Shown piece after piece: positions 44,710 through 55,184 of a stretch of DNA of 64,000 bases (positions are counted from its first letter, which is position 1; every line of letters starts with the position of its first letter). This stretch comes from Mycobacteriaceae bacterium (GTDB lineage Bacteria; Actinomycetota; Actinomycetes; Mycobacteriales; Mycobacteriaceae), in contig JAIEPH010000005.1 in NCBI GenBank assembly GCA_019749805.1, positions 1 to 64,000 of the forward strand. The letters are read 5' to 3'. The notes under the pieces are model-generated. The model did no database searches. It was given only the letters and a program-made list of their open reading frames with translations, and was not told the origin of the DNA. Made by a program: the position numbers and the translations under genes.

Positions 44710-45947
44710 CGCGCAGGCTCACTTCCTGCCGGCTGCGGATCGAACAACACGGGAACCGATGTCGGCGAACGGAACACCTGTCCCCGCACGTGCGGATCGT
44801 CACCGTCGGGATCGAGCCTCAGGTTCGGCAGCCGGTCGAGCAGCAGATTGATGGCCGTGCGCATCTCGAGGCGAGCGAGGTGCATGCCGAGGCACACGTG
44901 GACGCCGTGGCCCCACGCCAGGTTGCTCTTCTGCTGACGAAAGATGTCGAATTTGTTGGGGTCCGGGAAGCGGTCATCCTGGTGCGTCGCCGATCCCAAC
45001 ATCGGCATCACGGTCGCGCCCGCGGGTATCGACACCCCGCCCAGGACGGTGTCCTTGGTCGCCACGCGCGTGATGGTCAGTAGCGGCGGTTCCCACCGCA
45101 CACCCTCCTCGATGGCTTGTGGAAGCAATGAGCGGTCGGCGCGGATGGCCTCGAGTTGATCCGGATTCGACAGCAGAGCCAGCAGCAGGCTGCCGAGCGA
45201 GCGGTAGGTCGTCTCGACACCGGCGGGCAGCAGGAGCCGAAGAAACGAGAAGATCTCCTCGTCATTGAGCTTCTCCCCGTCGATCTCCGCGGCCGCCAGT
45301 GCGCTGATCAGATCAGCGCGCGGCTCGGCCCGGCGTGCTTCGAGAATCGGTGCGAAGTAATCACACAGTGCAGCCGAAGCCGCCAGTCCCCGTTCGGGAT
45401 TCATGAGCCAGCTCAACAGGGATATCGACCAGCGCTGGAACTGCGGATAGTCTTCCTCCGGCAATCCGAGCAGGCCGGCGATGATCTGGCTCGGATAGTC
45501 GAAAGTGAACTCCTTGACCAGATCCGCATTGCCGTTGGGAGCGAACTTGTCGATCAGACCGTTGGCCACTCGGCCGACGAGCTCGTCTTCCCACCGCGCC
45601 AACGACTTCTGTGCGAAGGCCTTTGACACGAGGCCGCGAAGCCGACCGTGGATCGGCTCGTCCATGCCGAGCATCACCCCTTCGCCAAGCACCGGGCCGA
45701 AGGCGGCGATGACCGCGGCCGACGAGAAGGTCTCGTTGTCGCGCAGCATCTGCTGGACGTCTTCGTGGCGATAGACGATGAACATCGGTAGCGACTCTTC
45801 GTGCGGAAGCGCCCCGGATGTTTCGAGCCGCTGCACTGGCTCCTCGCGGCGAATCCGCGCCAACTCCGTGTACGGGTCACGAACGTCGCCCGAGATGGCG
45901 TCGTCGAAGGCCCCGAAGTCCTCGAGATCGTCGAATAGATCTGTCAA
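44706..45947 (-). CDS. Cytochrome P450
   Basis: A 413-residue P450. The heme motif is WGHGVHVCLGMHLAR near residue 355, with Trp replacing the usual Phe; the K-helix ExxR is EEGVRWE near 285; the I-helix reads LLPAGVETTYR near 245 with a Glu-Thr pair. The TTG start at 45947 has AGGAGG seven bases upstream and begins MTDLFDDLEDFG; the open frame running further upstream is antisense to nothing useful and lies inside the aldehyde dehydrogenase gene. It is downstream of that gene by 11 bp, in the same operon. Confidence 0.92.
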   Translation of the reverse strand: MTDLFDDLEDFGAFDDAISGDVRDPYTELARIRREEPVQRLETSGALPHEESLPMFIVYRHEDVQQMLRDNETFSSAAVIAAFGPVLGEGVMLGMDEPIHGRLRGLVSKAFAQKSLARWEDELVGRVANGLIDKFAPNGNADLVKEFTFDYPSQIIAGLLGLPEEDYPQFQRWSISLLSWLMNPERGLAASAALCDYFAPILEARRAEPRADLISALAAAEIDGEKLNDEEIFSFLRLLLPAGVETTYRSLGSLLLALLSNPDQLEAIRADRSLLPQAIEEGVRWEPPLLTITRVATKDTVLGGVSIPAGATVMPMLGSATHQDDRFPDPNKFDIFRQQKSNLAWGHGVHVCLGMHLARLEMRTAINLLLDRLPNLRLDPDGDDPHVRGQVFRSPTSVPVLFDPQPAGSEPAR

Positions 45948-45958
45948 GTCCGCTCCTC

Positions 45959-47439
<1,481 letters not shown>

Positions 47440-47443
<4 letters not shown>

Positions 47444-48438
47444 TGGGCCTCACTCCTGTCGGGCTCTGGCTTCGCGGGCATCAGCGACATCAGTCGCACG
47501 AGGACCGGCTGGGGAATCACCTTGGCGGCGGCGACCATCACCTTCTGCGATGCGGTCAACGGGTAGGCACCACCCCGCATCGCCCCTTTCTTGGGAATGC
47601 CCATCACCAGTCGCGGCAGGTGGTGCATCCCGGCGGCAGGCAAGAGTCTGTTGATGATCAACAGGCTCGACGCGTCGGGTCCCACGCCCCGTCGTCGGAA
47701 CGACCCCTCGTCGCCCAGAGCCTTGACAACGCTGCCAGTGAACAGTTCTGGCGACCGCGCGAACCTGATCGCGAATCGACCGCGTGAGTTCATGGTGTGG
47801 TGGATGCGGGCGTAGGGACCGTTGAAGTTGCGATCGTCGGTGGTGCCCGCGTCGGTGATGATGTCGGTGTCGTAGGTGCCACTGACCAGAACTGTCACTC
47901 CCAGCCCGAACGGTGCGATCTCACCCGCCAGCGACTCCGCCCAGCGGTCCAGTGCTCCCTTGGCTGCGGAGTACGGCGCGATGCCGGGCATGCCGCGGAC
48001 CCCACCCGTGCTCGACACCATGACGATGCGGCCATGGCCCGCCGCCCGCATCGACGGCAACAACGCCTTCGTCAGTGCGACTGGTCCCATGACATGCGTG
48101 GAGAACATCTTCTGCCACAGATCCAGGTCCGCCTCTTCCACCATGCCGGCGGCGGAGATGCCCGCGTTGTGCACCAAACCGTATGGCGCGCCAACGGTTT
48201 GGTCGATCGCCTTGGCTGCCGCGGTGATCGAGGCGGCGTCCATCAGGTCGAGTTGAACCCCGACCAGTCTGTCGTCGTCCTCGTCGGCGCCGGTCGCCGC
48301 GCGCAGCAGCGGCATTCCGCGATCGGGGTTGCGCATCGCCGCGACCACGCGCCACCCCTCGCGATAGAGGCGCACGGCCGACGCGAAGCCCAGACCCCGA
48401 GAGGCGCCGGTGATGACGACGCTGCGCGGCTCAGTCAT
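47440..48438 (-). CDS. Short-chain dehydrogenase/reductase
   Basis: A 332-residue classical SDR with an extended C-terminus. The nucleotide motif TGASRGLGFASA is near residues 10-21, NAGISAAGM near 90, and the catalytic Ser and Tyr-x-x-x-Lys lie in MVSSTGG and YSAAKGAL near 150-165. It is a close paralogue of the SDR at 56523-57443, sharing the opening SVVITGASRGLGFA and the GTYDTDIITDAGTTDDR segment. ATG 48438 is used; GTG 48471, overlapping the AveC-like gene, is an alternative with 11 extra residues. Confidence 0.88.
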
Positions 48439-48463
48439 CCCCTGTTCTTCGCTCAAGCGCTCA

Positions 48464-49600
48464 TCACCCACTCTGGGCTTCCGTCGCGCATCTCATACTC
48501 TTCGATCCCAGCTCCACGTCGGTGTTGCGGGATGGCCCCTGCTGCCAGGTGGACCACTTGCCGACCGAGTACGGCCCTTCGGCTCCGTTCGCCCGGTAAT
48601 ACCCTTGCGGGTCGTACACCTTTGCCTCGGGATACGGCCACGGGCAGGCGACCGATGTCGCCAGGCCGCTGGCCTTGATCGCCCAGAACCAGCCGCCGTA
48701 GGCGAAGTACGAAACGTTGATGATCGCGAACATCACGATGAAGGTGCCGAGGACCGGCTTTGCCGGGAACAGCCTTGCCTTCGCAGCGAGCTTCTCGGCC
48801 ACCGATTTTCCCGTATCGTCGCGATAGACGAGGATGGCCGCAGGGATCATCACGAATGTCACCGACAACGACTCCCAGATGAGCGGGAACTGGAAAGTGG
48901 TGCCCGGGAACAGTGTTCCGAACGGGATGGCCTGCGAATAGATGTACAGCCCGGTGCGCACCAGGCTGATCTCCAGCATGGCGTCGAAGATGAAGCCGAT
49001 CACGAGCACGAGTCCGCCGAGGCTGAGCAGCGGGTGCCGGCTCACGAACGCTTCCGGGCCGCGCTTGGCCTGCATCTTGCGCAGAATCCAGATCGCGGGG
49101 AAGTACGGACCGAAATAGAAAGTGACGTAACCGAACACGATGAAGGGTTCGACCGTCGGGGACATCATGATCAGGTACCAGTTCTCCGGCCAGTGCAGGA
49201 GCGCCGGGTTGTACACCGCGTACGGTGACCAGTTCATGATCGGGTCCTGCCACACGATCAGCGTGGTGACCAGGACCATCAGCAACACCGGGCTACCCGG
49301 ATTTCTGCGCCAGCCGACGATGAAGACGATCGTCAGCACGACGACCATGATCAGCGCGCCGACCTGCGGGATGATCTGCCAGTGATCGAAGCCCGTCAGG
49401 AACTCGACCGGGCGGGGCCGTCCTTCGACGTTGGGGTTCGCCACCCGCGGATCGACTGCCGTCCGCCCGACAGCGAGGAACAACCCGAGAAAACCAAGCC
49501 ATGCGAAGAGGGCGATGACGCGCCCCCAGTTCGGCCCCTTACGCGCCGAGTCGACCGAGTCAAGCGGTTTGTCGGGTGGCGCGGATTCTCTGGTAGCCAT
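48464..49600 (-). CDS. AveC-like (spirocyclase family) membrane protein
   Basis: A 378-residue protein with about seven to eight membrane helices. Family landmarks are IIPQVGALIMVV, WQDPIMNWSPYAVYNPALLH near residue 117, FPLIWESLSVTFVMIP near 240 and CPWPYPEAKVYDPQG near 330. AveC from avermectin synthesis acts on a spiroketal; mycobacterial members are uncharacterised and sit with P450s. It lies 6 bp downstream of the substrate-binding-protein gene and just before the SDR gene, within the same operon. Confidence 0.78.
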   Translation of the reverse strand: MATRESAPPDKPLDSVDSARKGPNWGRVIALFAWLGFLGLFLAVGRTAVDPRVANPNVEGRPRPVEFLTGFDHWQIIPQVGALIMVVVLTIVFIVGWRRNPGSPVLLMVLVTTLIVWQDPIMNWSPYAVYNPALLHWPENWYLIMMSPTVEPFIVFGYVTFYFGPYFPAIWILRKMQAKRGPEAFVSRHPLLSLGGLVLVIGFIFDAMLEISLVRTGLYIYSQAIPFGTLFPGTTFQFPLIWESLSVTFVMIPAAILVYRDDTGKSVAEKLAAKARLFPAKPVLGTFIVMFAIINVSYFAYGGWFWAIKASGLATSVACPWPYPEAKVYDPQGYYRANGAEGPYSVGKWSTWQQGPSRNTDVELGSKSMRCATEAQSG

Positions 49601-49606
49601 CTGCGG

Positions 49607-50725
49607 TCAGTCTTCCTCGCCGAAGCGGTCGACCAAATGCGAGTTCACGCCGTCGGCGTCGAGTGTCCGGGCGACGAGATACCCCGAGCCCATCCATGCG
49701 CGCCGCGTCCACTTGCCAAGGGACACCCGCGTTCCCGGTGCTCCAGAGGCGGCGGGCATCATCTTGACCCGCTCGAGCGCCTCTTTCACGCCGCGCGGAC
49801 TCAGCGGATGGGCATCGGTGAACGCGCGTACCAGCGTCGCGGCGACGTCGCGGTTCACCACGGTCACGCAGAATTCCGGACGGCTGCCGCTGTACTTCGC
49901 GGCATAACGGTCGAGAAAGTCCTGGCCGATCGGGTTGTCCTCGTCGTACTGGTCGACCCCGATCCAGCCCATGAAGGCGTTCCACATGATCGGGTTCACC
50001 CAGGCGTTCTGGAAAGCGGTCGTGGTGAACCGCGGCGGATCCCACCCCACAGCCTCGAGCGCCGGGTTGACGAAGACGATGCCGAAGCCGAAGCCGAGGT
50101 GCACGATCGCCTCCGCCTTCGCCTCGTGTAGCGTGCGCACGGCTTCGTTGACGTCCTGCGCCGTCTGAGCGATCGCCGCCTCTGCAACGATCCGAATTCC
50201 CTTGCGACGGCACGCACTCCGCAGGTTCTTCAGATAGCTCTCACCGATGAGGCTCTGTTCGACGAGGACACCGATCTCGGTGAGGCCGCGTTTGGCGACG
50301 AGATCGGCAATGAAGATCGGTTCGTCGGTCATCGACCCCTGCGGGAACGCGAACGTCCACTCGCCCAGCCAATCGTCGGTCCCGGTGACGCTGATCGCTG
50401 GAACCTTGAAGCGCTCTTCGATCGCCTCGCGCATCGGCACGCAGTTGTCGGTGATGTTGGGGCCGAACACCACGAGGCACCCCTCGTCGACGAGCTCACC
50501 GTAGGCGTCGATGACCGCCTTCACCGAACCCTTGGGCAGACCCTCGACCTCGCGGTAGATCATCTGCACGGGACGGTCCATCAAGCCCTGCTCGACGGCC
50601 TCTTCGAAGATCAGGTCGAAGCACTGGGTGAACGAGGCCAACAGTTCCTCCGGGAAGCCTGGAGGCAACGTGAAGTCCATCAGGTAGCCGACCTTGATCG
50701 GCTCAGCAGTGCTCTCGTAGGACAT
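49607..50725 (-). CDS. Leaderless substrate-binding-protein homologue (Leu/Ile/Val-binding type)
   Basis: A 372-residue type I periplasmic-binding fold protein. KVGYLMDFTLPPGF starts strand 1; LVVFGPNITDNCVPMREAIE near 85 and GVLVEQSLIGESYLKNL near 155 are typical of LivJ/AmiC-type domains. Unlike transport proteins it has no signal peptide or lipobox, so it should stay in the cytosol. No permease or ATPase genes are nearby. It may sense or carry a ligand for the P450/AveC enzymes. First gene of the operon to 42530; a 14-bp operator lies 19 bp before its ATG. Confidence 0.75.
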   Translation of the reverse strand: MSYESTAEPIKVGYLMDFTLPPGFPEELLASFTQCFDLIFEEAVEQGLMDRPVQMIYREVEGLPKGSVKAVIDAYGELVDEGCLVVFGPNITDNCVPMREAIEERFKVPAISVTGTDDWLGEWTFAFPQGSMTDEPIFIADLVAKRGLTEIGVLVEQSLIGESYLKNLRSACRRKGIRIVAEAAIAQTAQDVNEAVRTLHEAKAEAIVHLGFGFGIVFVNPALEAVGWDPPRFTTTAFQNAWVNPIMWNAFMGWIGVDQYDEDNPIGQDFLDRYAAKYSGSRPEFCVTVVNRDVAATLVRAFTDAHPLSPRGVKEALERVKMMPAASGAPGTRVSLGKWTRRAWMGSGYLVARTLDADGVNSHLVDRFGEED

Positions 50726-50744
50726 CGGACCTCCCTCAAGAGTG

Positions 50745-50758
50745 ACCTAATATTTGTT
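50745..50758. promoter_or_regulatory. 14-bp palindromic operator, copy A
   Basis: ACCTAATATTTGTT (minus strand AACAAATATTAGGT) lies 19 bp before the ATG of the substrate-binding-protein homologue, first gene of the P450 operon. It fits the shared pattern AACANATNTTNGKT found also at 51683, 53414 and 59965. Confidence 0.6.
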
Positions 50759-50786
50759 CAGACCCTAGCCGTGGCGATCAGCATGG

Positions 50787-51632
50787 TCAATCAACCTCGG
50801 ACACGCCCAGGTAGACGTCGATCATTTCGTTGAGGCCGCGGCTCACGGACGCGTCGTCGGTCAGCGGACCGGCGATCGCGGCCCTGGCCGCATCGCGCAT
50901 GGTCAAACCCTCGACGATGAGCCGGCCCGCAGCGATGAGCACGCGCGTGGATGCGACTTCACGAAGACCCCCGGTCTCGAGGCGCCGGATGGCCTGACCG
51001 AACTTCACCAGCTCGACGGCCGTCGCATGATCGACACCCGCTTCGTGCGTGACGATCCCCTCTTCTACCTCCGGCTCGGGAAAGCCGAACTCGATGGCGA
51101 CCATCCGTTGCCGCGTGGAGTCCTTGAGGTCCTTCAGGACGCTCTGGTAGCCGGGGTTGTACGACACGACGAGACCGAATCCCGGTGCTGCGTCGAGGGT
51201 GATGCCAAGGCGCTCGATGGGCAGTTGGCGCCGGTAGTCGGCGAGCGGATGAAGCACGACCGTGGTGTCCTGACGGGCTTCGACGACCTCATCGAGATAG
51301 CAGATCGCGCCTTCGCGCACCGCGTGCGTCAACGGGCCGTCCACCCAGACCGTCTCGTCGCCGCGCAGCAGGTAACGCCCGACCAGGTCGGCGGTGGTGA
51401 GATCGTCGTGGCACGCGACGGTGATCAGCGGACGTCCCAGGTCGTGTGCCATGGCCTCGACGAACCGGGTCTTGCCGCAACCGGTCGGACCTTTCAAAAC
51501 CAATGACAAGCCCTGGCGGTAGGCAGCTTTGAACACCGCCTCCTCGTTACCCACCGGCCGGTAGTACGGACGTGAGGCATCGGTCTGAGGCGCGGCACCG
51601 TTTTGGTACGCGAGTCCGGGCTCGGTGCCCAT
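50787..51632 (-). CDS. NorQ/CbbQ-type AAA+ ATPase
   Basis: A 281-residue MoxR-branch AAA+ protein. Walker A is GPTGCGKT (residues 48-55), Walker B AICYLDEV (109-116), and SYNPGYQSVLKDLKDSTRQRM near 165 holds the sensor 1 Asn and the arginine-finger region. The CbbQ/NirQ/NorQ subgroup works with a VWA partner as a chaperone that activates metalloenzymes such as Rubisco or nitric oxide reductase. The VWA partner gene is 70 bp upstream; no Rubisco or NO reductase gene is here, so the client is probably a locus enzyme. A 14-bp operator copy precedes it. Confidence 0.85.
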   Translation of the reverse strand: MGTEPGLAYQNGAAPQTDASRPYYRPVGNEEAVFKAAYRQGLSLVLKGPTGCGKTRFVEAMAHDLGRPLITVACHDDLTTADLVGRYLLRGDETVWVDGPLTHAVREGAICYLDEVVEARQDTTVVLHPLADYRRQLPIERLGITLDAAPGFGLVVSYNPGYQSVLKDLKDSTRQRMVAIEFGFPEPEVEEGIVTHEAGVDHATAVELVKFGQAIRRLETGGLREVASTRVLIAAGRLIVEGLTMRDAARAAIAGPLTDDASVSRGLNEMIDVYLGVSEVD

Positions 51633-51682
51633 TGCACCCCTTTCGTCAGCCGCGTCTCTGCGGTGGGTCAGAGCCTAGCCGG

Positions 51683-51696
51683 AACAGATGTTTGTT
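51683..51696. promoter_or_regulatory. 14-bp palindromic operator, copy D
   Basis: AACAGATGTTTGTT, with AACA/TGTT outer arms, lies in the 70-bp gap between the NorD-like stop and the NorQ-like ATG (51 bp before the latter). It suggests an independent promoter for the NorQ-like gene under the same regulator as copies A, B and C. Confidence 0.55.
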
Positions 51697-51702
51697 TCAA
51701 TA

Positions 51703-53388
51703 TCATGACACCCGGCGCCGTACTTCTGCGGACCTGATCGCCGACCGGAAGAGCGGCCCGACGATTCCCGCCAGTTGGTCGGGCCGCGCGATGGTGGCGT
51801 GCGCGGTGCTGCCAAAGACTCGCTTGAGCGCCTCTACGTCGGTCCCGGCTCCCACGGTCAGACACACACAGCCGGTGCCACGGCGCCGGGCCTCGGTCAA
51901 CGCGCGCCGCGCATCGGCCGCACCGTAAGCACGTTCATAGCCGTGGTCGTAGGCCAGCCCGTCGGACACCACGACCAGCAGGCGTCGTGACGTCCCACCG
52001 CGTGCCTCCAGGACAGTCGAGCCGTGGCGGATGGCCGCACCGAGGCGCGAATACGCTCCCGGCTCGAGGCTGTTCAGCCGTCGAAGCACCCTGGCGTCGA
52101 GATGGTCGTCGAATCTCTTGACGGGCAACATGTTCACCGCGTTGCGGCCTTGAGAGTTATAGGCGTACAGCGCGACGCGATCACCGAGGTCGTGCAGCGC
52201 GACCATCAGGTCGGTGATCACCGCACGTTGCTGCTGATGGACTGTCCGCCCGACCGTTCCCGGTTCCGCGGTCGACCCGGAGACATCGAGCAACAGCAGT
52301 ACCGACAGGTCCCGGCGGCGCCGCAAGCTGTCGAGATAGACCGCTTCGTCAGGCACCGACCCGGCCCTCACCTCGACGCGCGCCTCAACGGCGGCGTCGA
52401 TGTCGATGTCGTCGCCCTGGGACTGCCGGTGCCGACGATGCAGGCCCATACCGAGCCGTGCCAGGGGCCGTCTGACGCCGATGGCCCCGTCGATCGCGTC
52501 GGCCGCCGACGCCTTGACCTTCGGCTCCACCTCACGCACGGTGCACCAGTCCGGCCGATAAGTTTTTCGGTCGGCGTCCCACTCCGGGTACTTGACACCG
52601 TGCGCGGTGATGTCGATGACGTCCTCCGTTGACGCCTTCGCCGTCGACGACACCGCCAAGGCACCCCGGTTGGCCGAGTTGGTGCGGTGCGTCGGCGAGT
52701 CGGCGCCCGGCGGCCCGCCGCTGCCTCCCGTCTTGCGCGCCGACGACAACATCTTCTTGAGCCACTTGCCGATGAACCCGCCCCCACCGACGGGATTGGA
52801 GAACAGGTCGGGGTCGTCGCTGTCGTCGACCTCACCGTCATCGAGTTCTTCGAGGGCCTCTTTACTTTCGCGGCGCGGCATGTGAGCAGCCGTTTCATGA
52901 TCCACCTGCGCCGAGGCGCGCCCGCCTGCGGCCAACACCTTCCTGGCCCGGATGACGCCGAACCCGGCCGGCGGATCATCGAGCGCGTCCCTACCCGAGG
53001 CGATGGACAGCGATGATTCCGGCGAATCGCTGCGGCAGGCCGTTGCGGGATCGGCAAGCGCACTGAAGACGCCCGGCAACACCTCGCCGTTGGCGGCCAG
53101 TGCGCGGTGTCCCTCGATGGCCAGATAGCGCTTGGCCGAGCGCGGGTGCCGGATCAGCGCGCCCATGATGTCCGGCGACAGGCTGTCGGCCGCGATCAGT
53201 GAGGCATGTACCGCCACCGATTCCAGGTTCTTTCGCGCTGGCGCGGATGCGTCCACGAAGACCGTCTGCCCATCAGTCCATGACGGCTCCCCCGGTTCGA
53301 CGGCAGCCACCACGACAGGTCGGCCGGCCAGCGCGGACGCCAACAAGCCCAGTGACTCCAGGCGGTCGGCCGCGTCGTCGTTCGCCAC
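51703..53388 (-). CDS. NorD/CbbO-type VWA domain protein
   Basis: A 561-residue protein. A helical N-terminal region (about 1-150) is followed by an acidic and Gly/Ser-rich linker near 165-230. The C-terminal von Willebrand A domain (about 345-555) has a MIDAS motif DVSGST near residue 368 and a downstream VVVSDGLAYD. NorD/CbbO partners bind the client through this domain while the NorQ-type hexamer supplies force. The frame opens at TTG 53418, but that codon sits inside operator copy B; GTG 53388 has GGTGGGGG before it and is preferred, with GTG 53400 possible. Confidence 0.8.
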   Translation of the reverse strand: MANDDAADRLESLGLLASALAGRPVVVAAVEPGEPSWTDGQTVFVDASAPARKNLESVAVHASLIAADSLSPDIMGALIRHPRSAKRYLAIEGHRALAANGEVLPGVFSALADPATACRSDSPESSLSIASGRDALDDPPAGFGVIRARKVLAAGGRASAQVDHETAAHMPRRESKEALEELDDGEVDDSDDPDLFSNPVGGGGFIGKWLKKMLSSARKTGGSGGPPGADSPTHRTNSANRGALAVSSTAKASTEDVIDITAHGVKYPEWDADRKTYRPDWCTVREVEPKVKASAADAIDGAIGVRRPLARLGMGLHRRHRQSQGDDIDIDAAVEARVEVRAGSVPDEAVYLDSLRRRRDLSVLLLLDVSGSTAEPGTVGRTVHQQQRAVITDLMVALHDLGDRVALYAYNSQGRNAVNMLPVKRFDDHLDARVLRRLNSLEPGAYSRLGAAIRHGSTVLEARGGTSRRLLVVVSDGLAYDHGYERAYGAADARRALTEARRRGTGCVCLTVGAGTDVEALKRVFGSTAHATIARPDQLAGIVGPLFRSAIRSAEVRRRVS

Positions 53389-53413
53389 CGTAACCCCCAC
53401 CGCACATGCGTTG

Positions 53414-53427
53414 ACCAAATATCTGTT
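53414..53427. promoter_or_regulatory. 14-bp palindromic operator, copy B
   Basis: ACCAAATATCTGTT (minus strand AACAGATATTTGGT) lies between the divergent NorD-like gene and the SDR gene at 53487, 26 bp from the former start and 60 bp from the latter. One repressor bound here could control both directions. Confidence 0.6.
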
Positions 53428-53486
53428 CCACCGTAGAGTCCGGTCCTACTCGAGTCAATCGGCGTCAAGTCGGCAAGGAGCGCATC

Positions 53487-54455
53487 GTGATCGACTTCGA
53501 CGGCCAGGTCGCGATTGTGACTGGTGCCGGCCGTGGACTGGGCCGGTTGTACGCCCTTGATTTGGCGCGGCGGGGTGCGTCCGTGGTGGTCAACGATCTC
53601 GGCGGAACCATGCGTGGCGACGGCGCCGACACGAGCGTCGCCGATCAGGTCGTCGAGGAGATCAAGGAAGCAGGCGGACGCGCGATCGCGTCTCATCATT
53701 CGGTTGACAGTCCCGAGGGCGGCCAGGCGATCGTCGACACCGCACTCGACGCGTTTGGACGGCTGGACTCCGTCGTCAGCAATGCCGGCATCTTCAACAG
53801 CATTCCGTTCGATGCGCTCACCCCCGACGACTGGCGGCAGATGCTGCGGGTCCATCTCGACGGCGGCTTCTACCTGAGCCAGCCGGCATACCGGGTGATG
53901 GCAAAGCAGAACTACGGACGGTTCGTCTTCATCTCGTCGTCGGCCGGCAACTTCGGTCAGCCGTCCGAGGCGCACTATGCGGCAGCCAAGACCGGCCTTG
54001 TCGGACTGTCCAACGTCATCGCGATCGAGGGAGCGGCACACGGGATTCTCTCGAATACCGTCCTGCCCACCGGCTTTTCGCGGATGGTCACCGAGACGGT
54101 CGGCGACGAGAAGTTTCTCGAGGAGTCCGGTTTCATGCGCGCCATCAGGGCCGAGCTGGTGGTGCCACTCGTGACATTCCTGGCAAGCCGCGCCTGCGAT
54201 GTCACCCACCGCAACTACTCGGCGTGCGCGGGGCGCTATGCGCGCGTATTCGTCGGGCTCGGCGAGGGCTGGCTGGCAGATGCCGAACCGACCGCAGACG
54301 ACATCCTGGAGCACATCGATGCGGTGTCGGCGACCGACAAGTTCATCGTGCCCGACTCGATCGTCGACGAAGTTCTCGAAGTATGCGACCGCCTTGGTAT
54401 CAGCGCGATGCCCGACAACGCCGAGGTCGCCTTCCCCGAGCCCACGAAATCCTAG
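53487..54455 (+). CDS. Short-chain dehydrogenase/reductase (multifunctional-enzyme-type)
   Basis: A 322-residue SDR. TGAGRGLGRLYALDLARRGASVVVNDLGG (spread over residues 12-40) is the nucleotide-binding region, NAGIF near 97, the catalytic Ser in FISSSAGNFG near 145 and Tyr/Lys in HYAAAKTGL near 162. It resembles the 3-hydroxyacyl-CoA or 17-beta-hydroxysteroid dehydrogenase domain of MFE-2-like enzymes. GTG start with AAGGAG six bases before it. It is divergent from the NorD-like gene and followed by the SnoaL-like and tandem TetR genes. Confidence 0.9.
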   Translation: MIDFDGQVAIVTGAGRGLGRLYALDLARRGASVVVNDLGGTMRGDGADTSVADQVVEEIKEAGGRAIASHHSVDSPEGGQAIVDTALDAFGRLDSVVSNAGIFNSIPFDALTPDDWRQMLRVHLDGGFYLSQPAYRVMAKQNYGRFVFISSSAGNFGQPSEAHYAAAKTGLVGLSNVIAIEGAAHGILSNTVLPTGFSRMVTETVGDEKFLEESGFMRAIRAELVVPLVTFLASRACDVTHRNYSACAGRYARVFVGLGEGWLADAEPTADDILEHIDAVSATDKFIVPDSIVDEVLEVCDRLGISAMPDNAEVAFPEPTKS

Positions 54456-54526
54456 GAACGGCCGTGGGAATCGAGGAGCTTCTCAACACGAGGAGACCAG
54501 TTCGGGAGCAACGGATGGGACGGTGA

Positions 54527-55081
54527 ATGAGCATCGACGAAGATGTGCGAAGAAGACTTGCCCGCCTGGAGGATCGCGAGGAGATCCGCGATTGCATGAT
54601 GCGGTACGCGCGCGGCATGGACCGCCGTCATCGCGACGTTCTCCGGTCGGCCTACCACGACGGTGCCGTCGACGATCATGTCGGTTTCATCGGCGAGGTC
54701 GACGATTTCATCGATTGGGCCTTCGCGTATCACTCCACGCAGACGCGTTACCAGCACTACCTGCTCAACCACACCGCAGAAGTCGACGGCGACGAGGCGC
54801 ATACCGAGACCTATTACCTGTTCGTCGGCACCGACCGCGAGCCCGCCAACCACCTGACCCTGTCCGGCGGCCGTTACGTGGATCGCCTGGAGCGACATGA
54901 CGGTCGGTGGGCGATTGTGGACCGGGTGTGTGTCGTCGAATGGAACGCCGAGTCGACGTCATTCATCACCGACGAGGTGATCGCGATGATGGCGGGCTCC
55001 ATGAAGGTCGCTGCGCATGACGCGACGGACCCCTCCTATGACCGGCCGTTGATCGCGTCGCGGACGGACGCATCGTCGTGA
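54527..55081 (+). CDS. SnoaL-like / NTF2-fold protein
   Basis: A 184-residue protein of the SnoaL-4 type. LARLEDREEIRDCMMRYARGMDRR near the N-terminus, YHDGAVDDHVGF near 42 and a C-terminal WNAES sheet segment define it, with a 40-residue tail beyond the domain. Members serve as isomerases, dehydratases or hydrolases; the actual step is unknown. It follows the SDR gene by 71 bp on the same strand. Distant paralogue of the protein at 3366-3806. Confidence 0.8.
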   Translation: MSIDEDVRRRLARLEDREEIRDCMMRYARGMDRRHRDVLRSAYHDGAVDDHVGFIGEVDDFIDWAFAYHSTQTRYQHYLLNHTAEVDGDEAHTETYYLFVGTDREPANHLTLSGGRYVDRLERHDGRWAIVDRVCVVEWNAESTSFITDEVIAMMAGSMKVAAHDATDPSYDRPLIASRTDASS

Positions 55082-55184
55082 GCGCAACCTCCGATTGCGG
55101 CATACCCGCAGTTCGGACAGCGGTCGGTAGGATCTGCTTGCAGTTGTCCAAGTCGATGACGCCGAGAAAGGTGTGCAGTTCGTG

